Shown here piece after piece: positions 16,811 to 26,737 of a stretch of 64,000 nucleotides of DNA. The notes under the pieces were generated by a model. That model saw nothing but the letters and a program-made list of their open reading frames with translations, had not been told where the DNA came from and made no database searches. A program made the position numbers and the translations under genes. Origin of the DNA: Enhydrobacter sp. (lineage in GTDB: Bacteria > Pseudomonadota > Alphaproteobacteria > Reyranellales > Reyranellaceae); NCBI GenBank assembly GCA_026126105.1, contig JAHCJV010000015.1:1-64000 (forward strand), read 5' to 3'. Position 1 is the first letter of the stretch. Each line of letters opens with the position of its first letter.

Positions 16811-17161
16811 CTAGATCGCCGCGACGACCATGATTTCGACCCTCATCCTGGGGTCGTTCATCTTGGCCTCGACAGTCGCCCGCGCCGGTGTCTGGCCCGG
16901 CACGACCCAGGCGTCCCACGCTGCGTTCATGGCAGCGAAGTCGCCGATATCGGCAAGCCAGATCGTCGCCGTCAGGATCTTTGTCTTGTCGCTCCTCCCC
17001 TTGGCGAGCAGCGAGTCGATCTCCGCCAGCGCCTGCTTCACCTGGCCGGCGATGTCGAGGGTCGTGTCCTCCGGGATCATGCCGGAGCAGTAGATGCGGT
17101 CGCCGTGGACGCTCGCCTCGCTCATGCGCGGGCCGGGATCGATTCGCGTGATGTCGGTCAT
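16811..17161 (-). CDS. RidA/YjgF family protein, second copy
   Basis: A 116-residue RidA-fold protein, clearly similar to its neighbour across its length (GPRMSEASVHGDRIYCSGMI; QTPARATVEAKMNDPRMRVEIMV), with the conserved carboxylate-binding Arg retained. The ATG at 17159-17161 gives the standard family length. The gene diverges from the PuuE-like hydrolase, leaving 61 bases for two promoters. The tandem copies have diverged enough to suggest separate substrates or a heteromeric complex. Confidence 0.88.
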   Translation of the reverse strand: MTDITRIDPGPRMSEASVHGDRIYCSGMIPEDTTLDIAGQVKQALAEIDSLLAKGRSDKTKILTATIWLADIGDFAAMNAAWDAWVVPGQTPARATVEAKMNDPRMRVEIMVVAAI

Positions 17162-17222
17162 GCACCAAGCGTAGAGCACATTCCTGCGGTTCGCGATAAG
17201 CTTCCCGATGGGAGGCATGAAC

Positions 17223-18128
17223 ATGACGGATGAAGAGGCCGGCCGCGTTCGCGATTTCGTGGGCTATGGGCGCAATCCGCCAGATCCGAAGTGGCCGGGC
17301 GGCGCGCATGTCGCGGTCAACTTCGTCATCAACTACGAGGAAGGCGGCGAACTCTCCGTGCCGGACGGCGCTCCGGTGTCCGAGACCGGCTTGACCGAAG
17401 GCTCGACCGCTTCGGTGAAGGGGCGCGACCTGGGCGCCGAGAGCATGTTCGAGTACGGCAGCCGAGCGGGCTTCTGGCGTCTGCATCGTATGTTCACCAA
17501 GCGGAAGCTACCCTGCACGGTGTTCGCGATCGCCCGCGCGCTGGAGCGCAACGAGGAAGCGTGTGCTGCCATGCGCGAGGCCGGTTGGGATGTCGCCGGG
17601 CACGGCTACAAGTGGGAGATCCACGGCAATATGGCGCCCGACTACGAGCGGGAGCAGATCAGGCTCGCGACCGAGAGCATCACCAAGACAATCGGCACCC
17701 GCCCCGCCGGCTGGTACAGCCGCTACGCGCCGTCGATGCACACCCGCAATCTGCTGCTCGACAACGGCTACGAATACGATAGCGACTCCTACGACGACGA
17801 GTTGCCCTACTGGCTGAAGGTCGGCACCCGGCAGCAGCTGATCGTTCCCTATTCGGTGGTCCACAACGACGTACGCTTTGCCCGCCAGGGCATGACCTCG
17901 GGCGACGAGTATCTCGCCTACATCAGGAACGCGGTGCAATGCGTGCTCGAGGAGGATCCGCCGCGCATGCTGAGCTTCGGCCTGCACAACCGCATCATCG
18001 CCCATCCCGGCCGCGCCCTCGGCCTGGCTCGCGTGCTCGACTGGCTGGCGGACCAGCCGCGCGTGTGGGTGACGCGGCGGGTCGACATCGCGCGACATTG
18101 GAAGAAGGTCCATCCGGCGCCGTGCTAG
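17223..18128 (+). CDS. PuuE-like polysaccharide-deacetylase-family hydrolase
   Basis: A 301-residue NodB-fold protein. The opening FVGYGRNPPDPKWPGGAHVAVNFVINYEEGGE is the hallmark of the PuuE branch (metal-independent allantoinase and related amidohydrolases) rather than of chitin deacetylases. DVAGHGYKWEIHG in the middle and MLSFGLHNRIIAHPGR near the end match. It likely opens a ring amide or a related C-N bond in the cytoplasm. ATG 17223 has GGGAGG seven bases upstream; earlier ATGs at 17208 and 17217 are in frame but badly spaced. It heads a plus-strand run with the CoA-transferase and amidohydrolase. Confidence 0.85.
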   Translation: MTDEEAGRVRDFVGYGRNPPDPKWPGGAHVAVNFVINYEEGGELSVPDGAPVSETGLTEGSTASVKGRDLGAESMFEYGSRAGFWRLHRMFTKRKLPCTVFAIARALERNEEACAAMREAGWDVAGHGYKWEIHGNMAPDYEREQIRLATESITKTIGTRPAGWYSRYAPSMHTRNLLLDNGYEYDSDSYDDELPYWLKVGTRQQLIVPYSVVHNDVRFARQGMTSGDEYLAYIRNAVQCVLEEDPPRMLSFGLHNRIIAHPGRALGLARVLDWLADQPRVWVTRRVDIARHWKKVHPAPC

Positions 18129-18174
18129 ACGCCGCGTCTTCAACCTGCGGCTAGCAATGAATAAGGAAACAACC

Positions 18175-19395
18175 ATGACCATCCGCCGCCCGCTCGACGG
18201 GATGCTCGTCCTCGATCTCGGGCAGATCTACAATGGTCCCTATTGCGGCCTGCAGCTCAGCTTCATGGGAGCGCGCGTGCTCAAGATCGAGCCGCCGGAA
18301 GGCGATGTCGTGCGCCGACGCAAACGTCAGGTCGAGCCGTATCCGCTGGTCATGCTGAACTCCAATAAGGAGTCGGTCGTGCTCGACCTCAAGCAGCCGC
18401 GCGGCAAGGAGATCTTCCTCGCGCTGGTCGAGCAGGCCGATGTGCTGATCGAGAATTTCGCCGCCGGCGTCATGGACCGACTGGGCATTGGCTACGACAT
18501 ATTGAGCAAGCTCAACCCCCGTCTGGTCTATGGCGGCAGCTCGGGCTTCGGGCTCGACGGCCCCTATCGCGATCTCGCCGCGATGGACGTGACCATCCAG
18601 GCGATGAGCGGCATCACCAACGCCACCGGCGACGCCGACGGGCCGCCGACCAAGGCGGGCGCCGCGGTCTGCGATTTCCTCGCCGGCATTCATCTCTGCG
18701 CCGGAATCCTGGGCGCGCTGGTGCAGCGTGAGCGCACCGGCGAGGGCCAGCGGGTCGAGGTCGCCATGCACGAAGCCGGCGTCATCGCGCTCGCCTCCGC
18801 GCTCGGCGCCGTGATGGACGGCGATGTCAACGTGCCCGACCGGACGGGCAATCGCCATCCCGCGCTCGCCATCGCGCCATACAACACCTACCCCTGCACC
18901 GACGGCTATGTGGCGATCTTCACTGCCGCCGAACGGCACTGGCAGTCGATGTGCCAGATGCTGGACCGAAAGGACCTTGCCGAGCACCCGGACTTCTCGA
19001 CGACGCCGGGCCGCGCGAAGCGCATGCAGGAGATCGACGACATCGTCTCGGCGTGGACGCTCGGCCGCACCAAGGCCGAGGTGCTCGCGCTCCTCAACGA
19101 GGCGCATGTGCCGTGCGCGCCGGTGAAGACGGCGCGCGAGGTGGCGAACGATCCCCATCTCGAGGCGCGTGGCTTCTGGGTCGATACCGACCATCCGCGC
19201 CGCGGCAAGACTCGCGTGCCAATCTCTCCAATACGGCTCCACACCGGCGGCAAGTCGGAGATTCGCAGCCCGGCGCCAATGCTCGGGCAGCACACGGAGG
19301 CTGTGCTAGCGGAGCTGCTGGGATTGGAGGCCGATGAGCTCGCCCGGCTACGGGCGGACCATGTCACTGAGCCCGTAACCGAACGGAAGAAATAG
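18175..19395 (+). CDS. CaiB/BaiF-family (class III) CoA-transferase
   Basis: A 406-residue class III CoA-transferase, which moves CoA between organic acids by way of a covalent aspartyl anhydride. The N-terminus LVLDLGQIYNGPYCGLQLSFMGARVLKIEPP is standard; the likely catalytic Asp is in YRDLAAMDVTIQAMSG (about residue 139-143), and GEGQRVEVAMHEAG follows. AAGGAA lies before ATG 18175; ATG 18157 is in frame but lacks a site. It ends 13 bases from the amidohydrolase, so they are probably one operon. The acid activated is unknown. Confidence 0.9.
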   Translation: MTIRRPLDGMLVLDLGQIYNGPYCGLQLSFMGARVLKIEPPEGDVVRRRKRQVEPYPLVMLNSNKESVVLDLKQPRGKEIFLALVEQADVLIENFAAGVMDRLGIGYDILSKLNPRLVYGGSSGFGLDGPYRDLAAMDVTIQAMSGITNATGDADGPPTKAGAAVCDFLAGIHLCAGILGALVQRERTGEGQRVEVAMHEAGVIALASALGAVMDGDVNVPDRTGNRHPALAIAPYNTYPCTDGYVAIFTAAERHWQSMCQMLDRKDLAEHPDFSTTPGRAKRMQEIDDIVSAWTLGRTKAEVLALLNEAHVPCAPVKTAREVANDPHLEARGFWVDTDHPRRGKTRVPISPIRLHTGGKSEIRSPAPMLGQHTEAVLAELLGLEADELARLRADHVTEPVTERKK

Positions 19396-19408
19396 GAGGA
19401 AGCATCCG

Positions 19409-20251
19409 ATGCCAATCATCGATAGCCAGGTCCACGCCTATGAGGCGAACACGCCGAAGCGGCCGTGGGCGACCGTGCCCAACTGGCCGCCACACGTTAC
19501 CGGCGACGAGATGGTCGCGGCGATGGACAAGGTCGGCGTCGACGGCGCCATCTTCATCTCTTCCTTCTCGATGTATCGCTACGACGGCAGCTACGCGGAA
19601 GAGGTGGCGCGCGCCCATCCCGGCCGCATGGCCATCGTCAAGCCGGTCGATCCGGACGACAAGGCCGTGGCCGATGTGGTTGCGAAATGGAAGCAGACGC
19701 AAGGAGCCGTCGGCATCCGCATCTTCCTGCGCGAGGAAGAGAAGCGCGCTGCGGACGATCCCGGCATCGACCGCATCTGCAAGGCGGCCGTTCAGTACGA
19801 TTTCCCGCTCAACTTCCTGTTCTGGGGTCGGGTGGATGAAGGCATCCAGATCATCGACCGCCATCCCAACGTGCGCTTCATCGTCGACCATCTCGGCATT
19901 CTCCAACCGCGCGTCCCGCCGGCGCCGGCCGAGCCCTGGGCCGATCTGCCCAAGATCCTGGATCTCGCCAAGCGCCCGAACGCCGTGATCAAGGTCAGCG
20001 GCGCCTGCACGCTGTCGAAGGAGCCTTATCCGTTCCCCGACATCTGGGACCCGTTGAAGCGCGTGTTCGACGCCTGGGGCTTCGAGCGCTGCCTGTGGGG
20101 CACGGACTGGACGCGCGCCTTCGCCGTCGTCAACTACGAGCAGGCAGTGAAGCCGTTCCTGGAAACCAAGCGCCTGAGCGAGTCCGAGCGCGCCATGCTG
20201 ATGGGCGGCGCCTGCGCCAAGGCCTACGGCTGGTCACCGACCAAAGGGTAG
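19409..20251 (+). CDS. Amidohydrolase-2 family TIM-barrel hydrolase
   Basis: A 280-residue metal-dependent hydrolase of the amidohydrolase 2 family (relatives act on lactones or decarboxylate aromatic acids). Ligand positions seen are DSQVHAYE at the N-terminus, RFIVDHLGIL in the middle and CLWGTDWTRAF near the C-terminus. AGGAGG precedes the ATG. It follows the CoA-transferase closely. It is only distantly similar to the three amidohydrolases at 60.7-63.2 kb, which share the same fold and motifs. Confidence 0.88.
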   Translation: MPIIDSQVHAYEANTPKRPWATVPNWPPHVTGDEMVAAMDKVGVDGAIFISSFSMYRYDGSYAEEVARAHPGRMAIVKPVDPDDKAVADVVAKWKQTQGAVGIRIFLREEEKRAADDPGIDRICKAAVQYDFPLNFLFWGRVDEGIQIIDRHPNVRFIVDHLGILQPRVPPAPAEPWADLPKILDLAKRPNAVIKVSGACTLSKEPYPFPDIWDPLKRVFDAWGFERCLWGTDWTRAFAVVNYEQAVKPFLETKRLSESERAMLMGGACAKAYGWSPTKG

Positions 20252-20285
20252 CTCGGAGCGCGGTACTCCAGTGCCGCGCTCCCAG

Positions 20286-21916
<1,631 letters not shown>

Positions 21917-21920
<4 letters not shown>

Positions 21921-22396
21921 CTCTCGCCGCGTACGAGGTGCTTGCTCATGTAGACTGTCGTGCCGCCGCCGATATGCGGCTCCGTCCGGTCGATGCGGAA
22001 GCCGATCGACTGGTAAAGCCGCACGTTGCTTGCAAAGGCCTGATTAGTCAGCAGGCGCAGCTCCCCGAGGCCGGCGCCTTTCGCCTTCGCTTCCGCGAGG
22101 CGCATCAGATGACGGCCGAGACCCTTGCCCTGCTGTTCGGGCGATACGGCGATATTCTCGATGAACAGGTGATCGGCGGTCGGAATGACTTCGATCAGGG
22201 CCACCAGGTCTCCATCGGCAAACAGAAGGTCGATCTCGTGCTCGCGCACGGCCTCTTCGTAGTTGGCCTTCATCGGCAGCGGCTCACGGCCGATCACGGC
22301 AATCCACTTCGCATAGGCATTGCGCGTCAGGGAACGCACTGCGGCAACATCGCCCGGGCCCGCTCTTCTGATATCGAGGTGGGGACGCTTCGACAC
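21917..22396 (-). CDS. GNAT-family N-acetyltransferase
   Basis: A GNAT acetyltransferase of about 159 residues. Motif A, with the acetyl-CoA pyrophosphate loop, is IAVSPEQQGKGLGRHLM; ELRLLTNQAFASNVRLYQSIGFR is the following conserved segment. The acceptor (protein, amino acid or small amine) is unknown; it could modify a translation-related target given its overlap with prfC, but that is inference. GTG at 22394-22396 has GGAG six bases upstream and is preferred over ATG at 22406-22408. A terminator-like leader lies just upstream. Confidence 0.82.
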
Positions 22397-22417
22397 GGCA
22401 CTCTCCATTCGGACAAC

Positions 22418-22447
22418 AAAAAACCCGCCGATCGGACGATGGGCAGG
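22418..22447 (-). terminator. Terminator-like hairpin in the leader of GNAT-prfC
   Basis: On the minus strand CCTGCC-C-ATC-GTCC-GAT-C-GGCGGG folds into a 6+3 bp stem with one C-C mismatch and a tetraloop, followed directly by six T. It ends about 10-20 bases before the GNAT ribosome site, where a terminator can only act as an attenuator or as the end of a small RNA. Confidence 0.65.
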
Positions 22448-22773
22448 GCTGCGGGGCTAGTGAGGCTTCGACGAGGAAGGGATCAGCGATGTCCTCGTCG
22501 TCGACGCCACAGCGATGCAACGCTCTGCACCAGTGGGCAGAGTCGGCGTCGGGTCACAGGTTGGCGGAGGGTGAAACTCATTCTCCCATGCTCGGCATTA
22601 TCGGCGAGACGGTCAAGCAGAGAACGACCGAGCTTGCTCGCCCGCTCTTGCAAAAGTTGCGCGGTTGAGTCACTTGCACGCGCTATGCTGTGGGCGCGAC
22701 ACCATGCGGTGCTGGCTGGAGGGAGGCGGCCTTGGGTTTCGGGCCCCGCGCCCTTGCCTGGGCGGCTGCTCGC
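22448..22773 (-). promoter_or_regulatory. Leader/intergenic region with stacked hairpins and a possible Arg-rich leader peptide
   Basis: This 326-base gap holds no clear protein gene. On the minus strand it contains a perfect 9-bp hairpin (CGACGAGGA / TCCTCGTCG, 14-base loop, 22474-22505) and a 6-bp hairpin (CTCTGC / GCAGAG) further upstream. A 32-codon reading frame (ATG at 22579-22581 to TGA at 22483-22485) has RRR and RRRR runs, the second overlapping the 5' arm of the 9-bp stem. The layout resembles a ribosome-mediated attenuator, but the leader start has a poorly spaced ribosome site. The promoter of the plus-strand binding-protein gene must also be here. Confidence 0.4.
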
Positions 22774-23748
22774 ATGAGGCGGCGTGATGTCATCGCGCTC
22801 GCCGGCGGTGCGGCGTCATCGATCGTCCCGGCTCGTGCGCAGGCCCTGCCGGTCATCGGCTATCTCGGCTCCGAATCCCCGGAACGCTACAGCAGTCGTC
22901 TCAAGGCTTTCAGCGAAGGCCTTGCTGCGGCCGGATATGTCGAGGGACGCACGGTCGAGATTGATTTTCGATGGGCCGACGGTCGATACAACCGATTGCC
23001 GGCGCTTGCGAACGAGCTGGCCGACCGCCACCCCTACGTGATCGTGGCGCCGGGCGGCGCCGAGGTCGCGCTGGCGGCAAAGGCTGCGACAGCTGCGATC
23101 CCGATCGTCTTCGAGATGGGTGGCGATCCCGTAGCGCTGGGATTGGTGAGCAGCCTATCCCGGCCGGGCGGTAACCTCACCGGCGTGACAAGCCTGAGCG
23201 TCGAGGTCTCGCGCAAGCGCCTCGAGTTCATGTGCGAGGTACGCCCGGGCTTCAAGCTGTTCGCCGTTGCCCTCAACCCGGCGAGCCCGACCTCGGCCGC
23301 TCAGCTCAAGAACCTGCAGGTCGCAGCGGAGACCCTCGGCGTGGAACTTGTGGTGCTGAAGGCCAGCACCGTGCAGGAGTTCGAGTCGCTCTTCACCGGC
23401 GCGCAACAGGCGAACGCGGGCGGCCTCGTCTTCACGTCCGATCCCTATTTCGCCTTCCGCAGCCCACAGCTCGGCGCGCTCGCGGTCCGCCATGCCGTGC
23501 CGGCGATCACCCAATCGCGCGACTTCCCGCTCGCCGGGGGCCTCATGAGTTACGGCGGCGATTTCAACCAGTCGCACCGTCATACCGGCCTCTATGCCGG
23601 CCGTATCCTGCACGGCGAGAAGCCCGCCGATCTCCCGGTGCAGCGGGTCACCAAGGTCGAGCTGTTCATCAACCAGAAGGCCGCGGACGCGCTCGGCCTG
23701 GCCTTCCCGCCCTCGCTTCTGGCCAGCGCCGACCGGGTGATCGAGTGA
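22774..23748 (+). CDS. ABC-type substrate-binding protein (PF04392-like), orphan
   Basis: A 324-residue periplasmic binding protein of the ABC_sub_bind family. The N-terminus MRRRDVIALAGGAASSIVPARA is a twin-arginine-like or Sec signal peptide. Family segments include VIGYLGSESPERY, FSEGLAAAGYVEGRTVEIDFRWADG, IPIVFEMGGDPVALGLVSSLSRPGGNLTGV and RHTGLYAGRILHGEKPADLPVQ. The ligand is unknown. No permease or ATPase gene is nearby; instead the receptor cyclase begins 33 bases downstream, so the protein may serve sensing. A GTG start at 22690 is possible but would bury the signal peptide. Confidence 0.82.
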   Translation: MRRRDVIALAGGAASSIVPARAQALPVIGYLGSESPERYSSRLKAFSEGLAAAGYVEGRTVEIDFRWADGRYNRLPALANELADRHPYVIVAPGGAEVALAAKAATAAIPIVFEMGGDPVALGLVSSLSRPGGNLTGVTSLSVEVSRKRLEFMCEVRPGFKLFAVALNPASPTSAAQLKNLQVAAETLGVELVVLKASTVQEFESLFTGAQQANAGGLVFTSDPYFAFRSPQLGALAVRHAVPAITQSRDFPLAGGLMSYGGDFNQSHRHTGLYAGRILHGEKPADLPVQRVTKVELFINQKAADALGLAFPPSLLASADRVIE

Positions 23749-23781
23749 CCCTGCCGGCGCGCCGCTGCGCGGACTGACGCG

Positions 23782-25578
23782 ATGGCCGATCCATCCGTCG
23801 CCCCTCGCAGGTCGCTCTTCACAAAGTATTTCTGCGCGCTCTTCGCGGCTGCCGTCGCGCCGCTGTTGATCGCGAGCGGGAGCGAGGCATGGTTCGGCTA
23901 TCACGACCAGCGCGCCCGGTTGAACGACCTGCTCGACGCCGAAGCGCGTTTGGCGGCCGTGAAGATTCAGGATTTCATCGAAGGCATTCGCGATCAACTC
24001 GGCTGGACGCTGCAGCTGCCGTGGTCCGAGGATAGCGTCGAGAGGCGCAGGCTCGACGCGCTCGGCCTGCTCCGGCAGGCGCCGGCCGTCATCAGCCTCA
24101 GCCTGGTCGATGCCGCCGGAAAGGAACGCCTGTTCGTCTCGCGTATTGGCCTGAACCGGATCAACCGCGGCGCCGACCTCGCCGGAACGCCTGCCGTAAT
24201 GGGTGCCCGTGCGGCTGGGACCTGGTTCGGTCCGGTCACGTTCCGGTACGGCTCGGAACCGTTCATGACCATCGCCGTCGCGGGCAACCGCTCGGCGGTC
24301 GGAGTGGCGGTCGCCGAGGTCAACCTGAAGTTCATTTGGGAGGAGATCTCGGGGATCCGGGTCGGGCGCACCGGCGAGGCGTTCGTGCTCGACCGGCCGG
24401 GAAGGCTCGTCGCCCATCCGGACATCAGCCTGGTGCTGCGGGCGGACGAAGCCGCGACCAGACCGCTGCGGGCCTTGCGCGATGCCATCTTTCTCACGGG
24501 GCTCGGCCAGGCGGCTACCGGCCAGGACCTTGCGGGGAAAACGGTGCTGGCGGCGCTGGCGCAGATTCCCGGCGTGGACTGGAGTGTCATCGTCGAGCAA
24601 CCGCTCGCCGAGGCGTTCAGGCCGATCTACGCCGCTCTGTGGCGCACGGCGGCACTGCTCGTTGCCGGTGCGGTCCTCGCCGCAGTGCTCGCCTATTGGC
24701 TGACCCAGCGCATGGTTGGACCGATACGCCTGCTGGAGGACGGCGTCGCCCGGATCGGCGCGGGCCAATTGGATCACAGGATCAGCCTGGGGACCGGCGA
24801 CGAATTCGAGCGGCTGGCGACAAGATTCAATGCGATGGCCGATGAGTTGTCGGTCTCGCAGGAGCGCTCGGAGCGCATCAGCAGGCTCAAGCGCTTTCTC
24901 GCGCCGCAGGTCGCCGAACTGGTCGACCGTATCGGAGACGACCGCGTGCTCGACGGCCGACGGGTCGAGGTGGTCGTGGTGTTCTGCGACCTTCGCGGTT
25001 TCACCGCCTTTTCGGCAGGCGCCGAACCCGAAACCGTCATCGGCGTGCTGCGTGAGTACTACGATACTCTCCAAGAGGTGGTCAGCGAGCACGAAGCGAC
25101 CCTCATCAGCTTCCACGGAGATGGCGTGATGGTGCTCCTCAATGCACCGGTCTCCTGTTCCGACCCGGCATTGCGCGCCGTCACCATGGCGCGCGACATG
25201 CAGGCGAGAGTCCAGAAGCTTCTGGTTGGCTGGCGTACGCTCGATCCGCGGCTCGGCTTCGGCGTAGGCGTGGCAATGGGACCTGCCACGGTCGGCCGGA
25301 TCGGCTCTGGAGGCCGGCTCGATTATACGGCGATCGGCAATGTCGTGAATCTCGCCTCACGCCTGAGCGCAAGTGCCGCCGATTCGGAGACGCTCATCGA
25401 TCGCGAGGCAGCCCACGCAATCGGTACACACATCCCTCTCGTTCAATTGCCGTCGCGAAGCTTGAAGGGATTTGACCGCCCTGTTCCGGTATTTGTCCCT
25501 GTCGCGCGCTCATCGACCGATACCGATCCGTCACTGCCGGCGGGCGCTGAACCCTTTTACCGCCCCGCAATGTTCTGA
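23782..25578 (+). CDS. Membrane-bound receptor-type class III nucleotide cyclase with HAMP domain
   Basis: A 598-residue protein: membrane segment 1 (about 15-35), a periplasmic Cache-like sensor (about 40-285), membrane segment 2 (ALLVAGAVLAAVLAYWL, about 290-308), a HAMP linker (about 310-362) and a class III cyclase domain (about 393-575). Metal-binding Asp residues are in VVFCDLRGFTAF and FHGDGVMVLL; DYTAIGNVVNLASRLS holds the Asp, Asn and Arg of the active site. The adenine-contacting Lys is replaced: LISFHGDG has Ser where the soluble cyclase at 8.7 kb has Lys. cAMP production is likely but nucleotide choice is less certain. Probably an operon with the binding protein upstream. Confidence 0.85.
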   Translation: MADPSVAPRRSLFTKYFCALFAAAVAPLLIASGSEAWFGYHDQRARLNDLLDAEARLAAVKIQDFIEGIRDQLGWTLQLPWSEDSVERRRLDALGLLRQAPAVISLSLVDAAGKERLFVSRIGLNRINRGADLAGTPAVMGARAAGTWFGPVTFRYGSEPFMTIAVAGNRSAVGVAVAEVNLKFIWEEISGIRVGRTGEAFVLDRPGRLVAHPDISLVLRADEAATRPLRALRDAIFLTGLGQAATGQDLAGKTVLAALAQIPGVDWSVIVEQPLAEAFRPIYAALWRTAALLVAGAVLAAVLAYWLTQRMVGPIRLLEDGVARIGAGQLDHRISLGTGDEFERLATRFNAMADELSVSQERSERISRLKRFLAPQVAELVDRIGDDRVLDGRRVEVVVVFCDLRGFTAFSAGAEPETVIGVLREYYDTLQEVVSEHEATLISFHGDGVMVLLNAPVSCSDPALRAVTMARDMQARVQKLLVGWRTLDPRLGFGVGVAMGPATVGRIGSGGRLDYTAIGNVVNLASRLSASAADSETLIDREAAHAIGTHIPLVQLPSRSLKGFDRPVPVFVPVARSSTDTDPSLPAGAEPFYRPAMF

Positions 25579-25596
25579 GTATTTTCGGCTCGAGCC

Positions 25597-26643
25597 TCAC
25601 GCCGCCGGTGGGGCACAAGACTCTCGCAGCACGAGTTCGACCGGCAACAGGGTCCGGGCCTGCGCTTGGCCGCCAACGCCGTGGAGCCGCTGCAGCAGCA
25701 GATCGGCGGCGGCGCGACCGACGTCTTCGAGGCTCCAGCGCAATGCCGTGATCGGCGGCGTGTGGACGGCGGCGAGGTCCGTATCGCCGACCGACAGCAC
25801 CGACAGGTCGCGCGGCACCGACAGGCCAAGGTCGCGCGCCGCGCGCAGCACGCCCGCCAGGATGCGCGTGCCGAGTGCGATGATCGCAGTTGGTCTTGGA
25901 GTCCCACGCAACAGGGCGAGCGTGCCGCCCTGCGGGAAGTCCATGGGCGATGCCTGGATGCAGAGCTGCGCACCGGCCGCATCTATTCCCGCCTCGGCGA
26001 ACACCGCGCGGAAGCCGGCGATGCGTTCGCGGCTGGGCCGCATGTCCGCGTCGGCCGTCAGCAGCGCGATACGACGGTGGCCCAATGCGACCAGATATCG
26101 GGTCGCAGCCATCGCACCGGCCCGGTGATCGACCAGGACCGCAGGAGAAGGGATATCGTCTTCATCTTCGAGGGGGTCGCGATCGAGGATGACGATCGGC
26201 GTGCCCGCCGCCACGAGATCGCGCCAGATCCGTGCGTTGCCGTCGCCGGCGGGTGCCACAAGCATGCCGTCGAGACGTCGTCCCCGTAGCCGTGCCGCGG
26301 CCTCGCGCTCGCGCGCCGGGTCGTTGGCCGTATTGGCGATGATCAACAGATAACCGGCGTCGCGCAGGCACGCTTCCGCGGCCCGCACGATGGTCGCGTT
26401 GAGCGGATTGGAGACGTCCGGGACTAGGCAGCCGACCATTCCGGAGGATCGCGTGCGCAGGCTGCGAGCCATGAAATCAGGCTGGTAGCCCAGCGTGCTG
26501 GCCGCCGCCGCGACATCGCGTGCAATGCGCGCACTGACGTTCTTTCCACCATTCAGGGCGCGCGACACCGAGCTGAGCGAGACGCCAGCGACGCGCGCGA
26601 CATCGCGAATCGTGACGCCTGATCTGGAAACGATTTCTTCCAT
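25597..26643 (-). CDS. LacI-family transcriptional regulator
   Basis: A 348-residue LacI/GalR repressor. The N-terminal helix-turn-helix and hinge are VTIRDVARVAGVSLSSVSRA...KNVSARIARDVAAAASTLGYQPDFMAR (about 10-60), followed by the periplasmic-binding-protein-like effector domain (GMVGCLVPDVSNPLNATIVRAAE; HRRIALLTADADMRPSRERIAGF). The effector is not known. It diverges from the peptide-type binding protein gene, and a LacI-type operator lies between them, so it probably controls that gene and itself. Confidence 0.9.
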   Translation of the reverse strand: MEEIVSRSGVTIRDVARVAGVSLSSVSRALNGGKNVSARIARDVAAAASTLGYQPDFMARSLRTRSSGMVGCLVPDVSNPLNATIVRAAEACLRDAGYLLIIANTANDPAREREAAARLRGRRLDGMLVAPAGDGNARIWRDLVAAGTPIVILDRDPLEDEDDIPSPAVLVDHRAGAMAATRYLVALGHRRIALLTADADMRPSRERIAGFRAVFAEAGIDAAGAQLCIQASPMDFPQGGTLALLRGTPRPTAIIALGTRILAGVLRAARDLGLSVPRDLSVLSVGDTDLAAVHTPPITALRWSLEDVGRAAADLLLQRLHGVGGQAQARTLLPVELVLRESCAPPAA

Positions 26644-26687
26644 TTATCGCCGCATCTATTGACTCTCCACACTGAAATAGCAACGCT

Positions 26688-26705
26688 TCTGGAAACGTTT
26701 TCAGA
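26688..26705. promoter_or_regulatory. LacI-family operator between the regulator and its target
   Basis: TCTGGAAACGTTTTCAGA is an 18-base palindrome (one mismatched pair) with the central AAACGTTT found in LacI-family operators. It lies 33 bases before the GTG of the binding-protein gene and 45 bases before the lacI-type gene. A TTGACT at 26659-26664 could be a -35 element for the rightward gene, though no good -10 was seen. Confidence 0.7.
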
Positions 26706-26737
26706 AACGATCAACAAACAGCTCTGGGAGACGAAAC

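Noticed and set aside
23155..25116. 653-codon minus-strand open frame across the binding-protein and cyclase genes
   Set aside because: It spans two recognised plus-strand genes and lacks any domain pattern.
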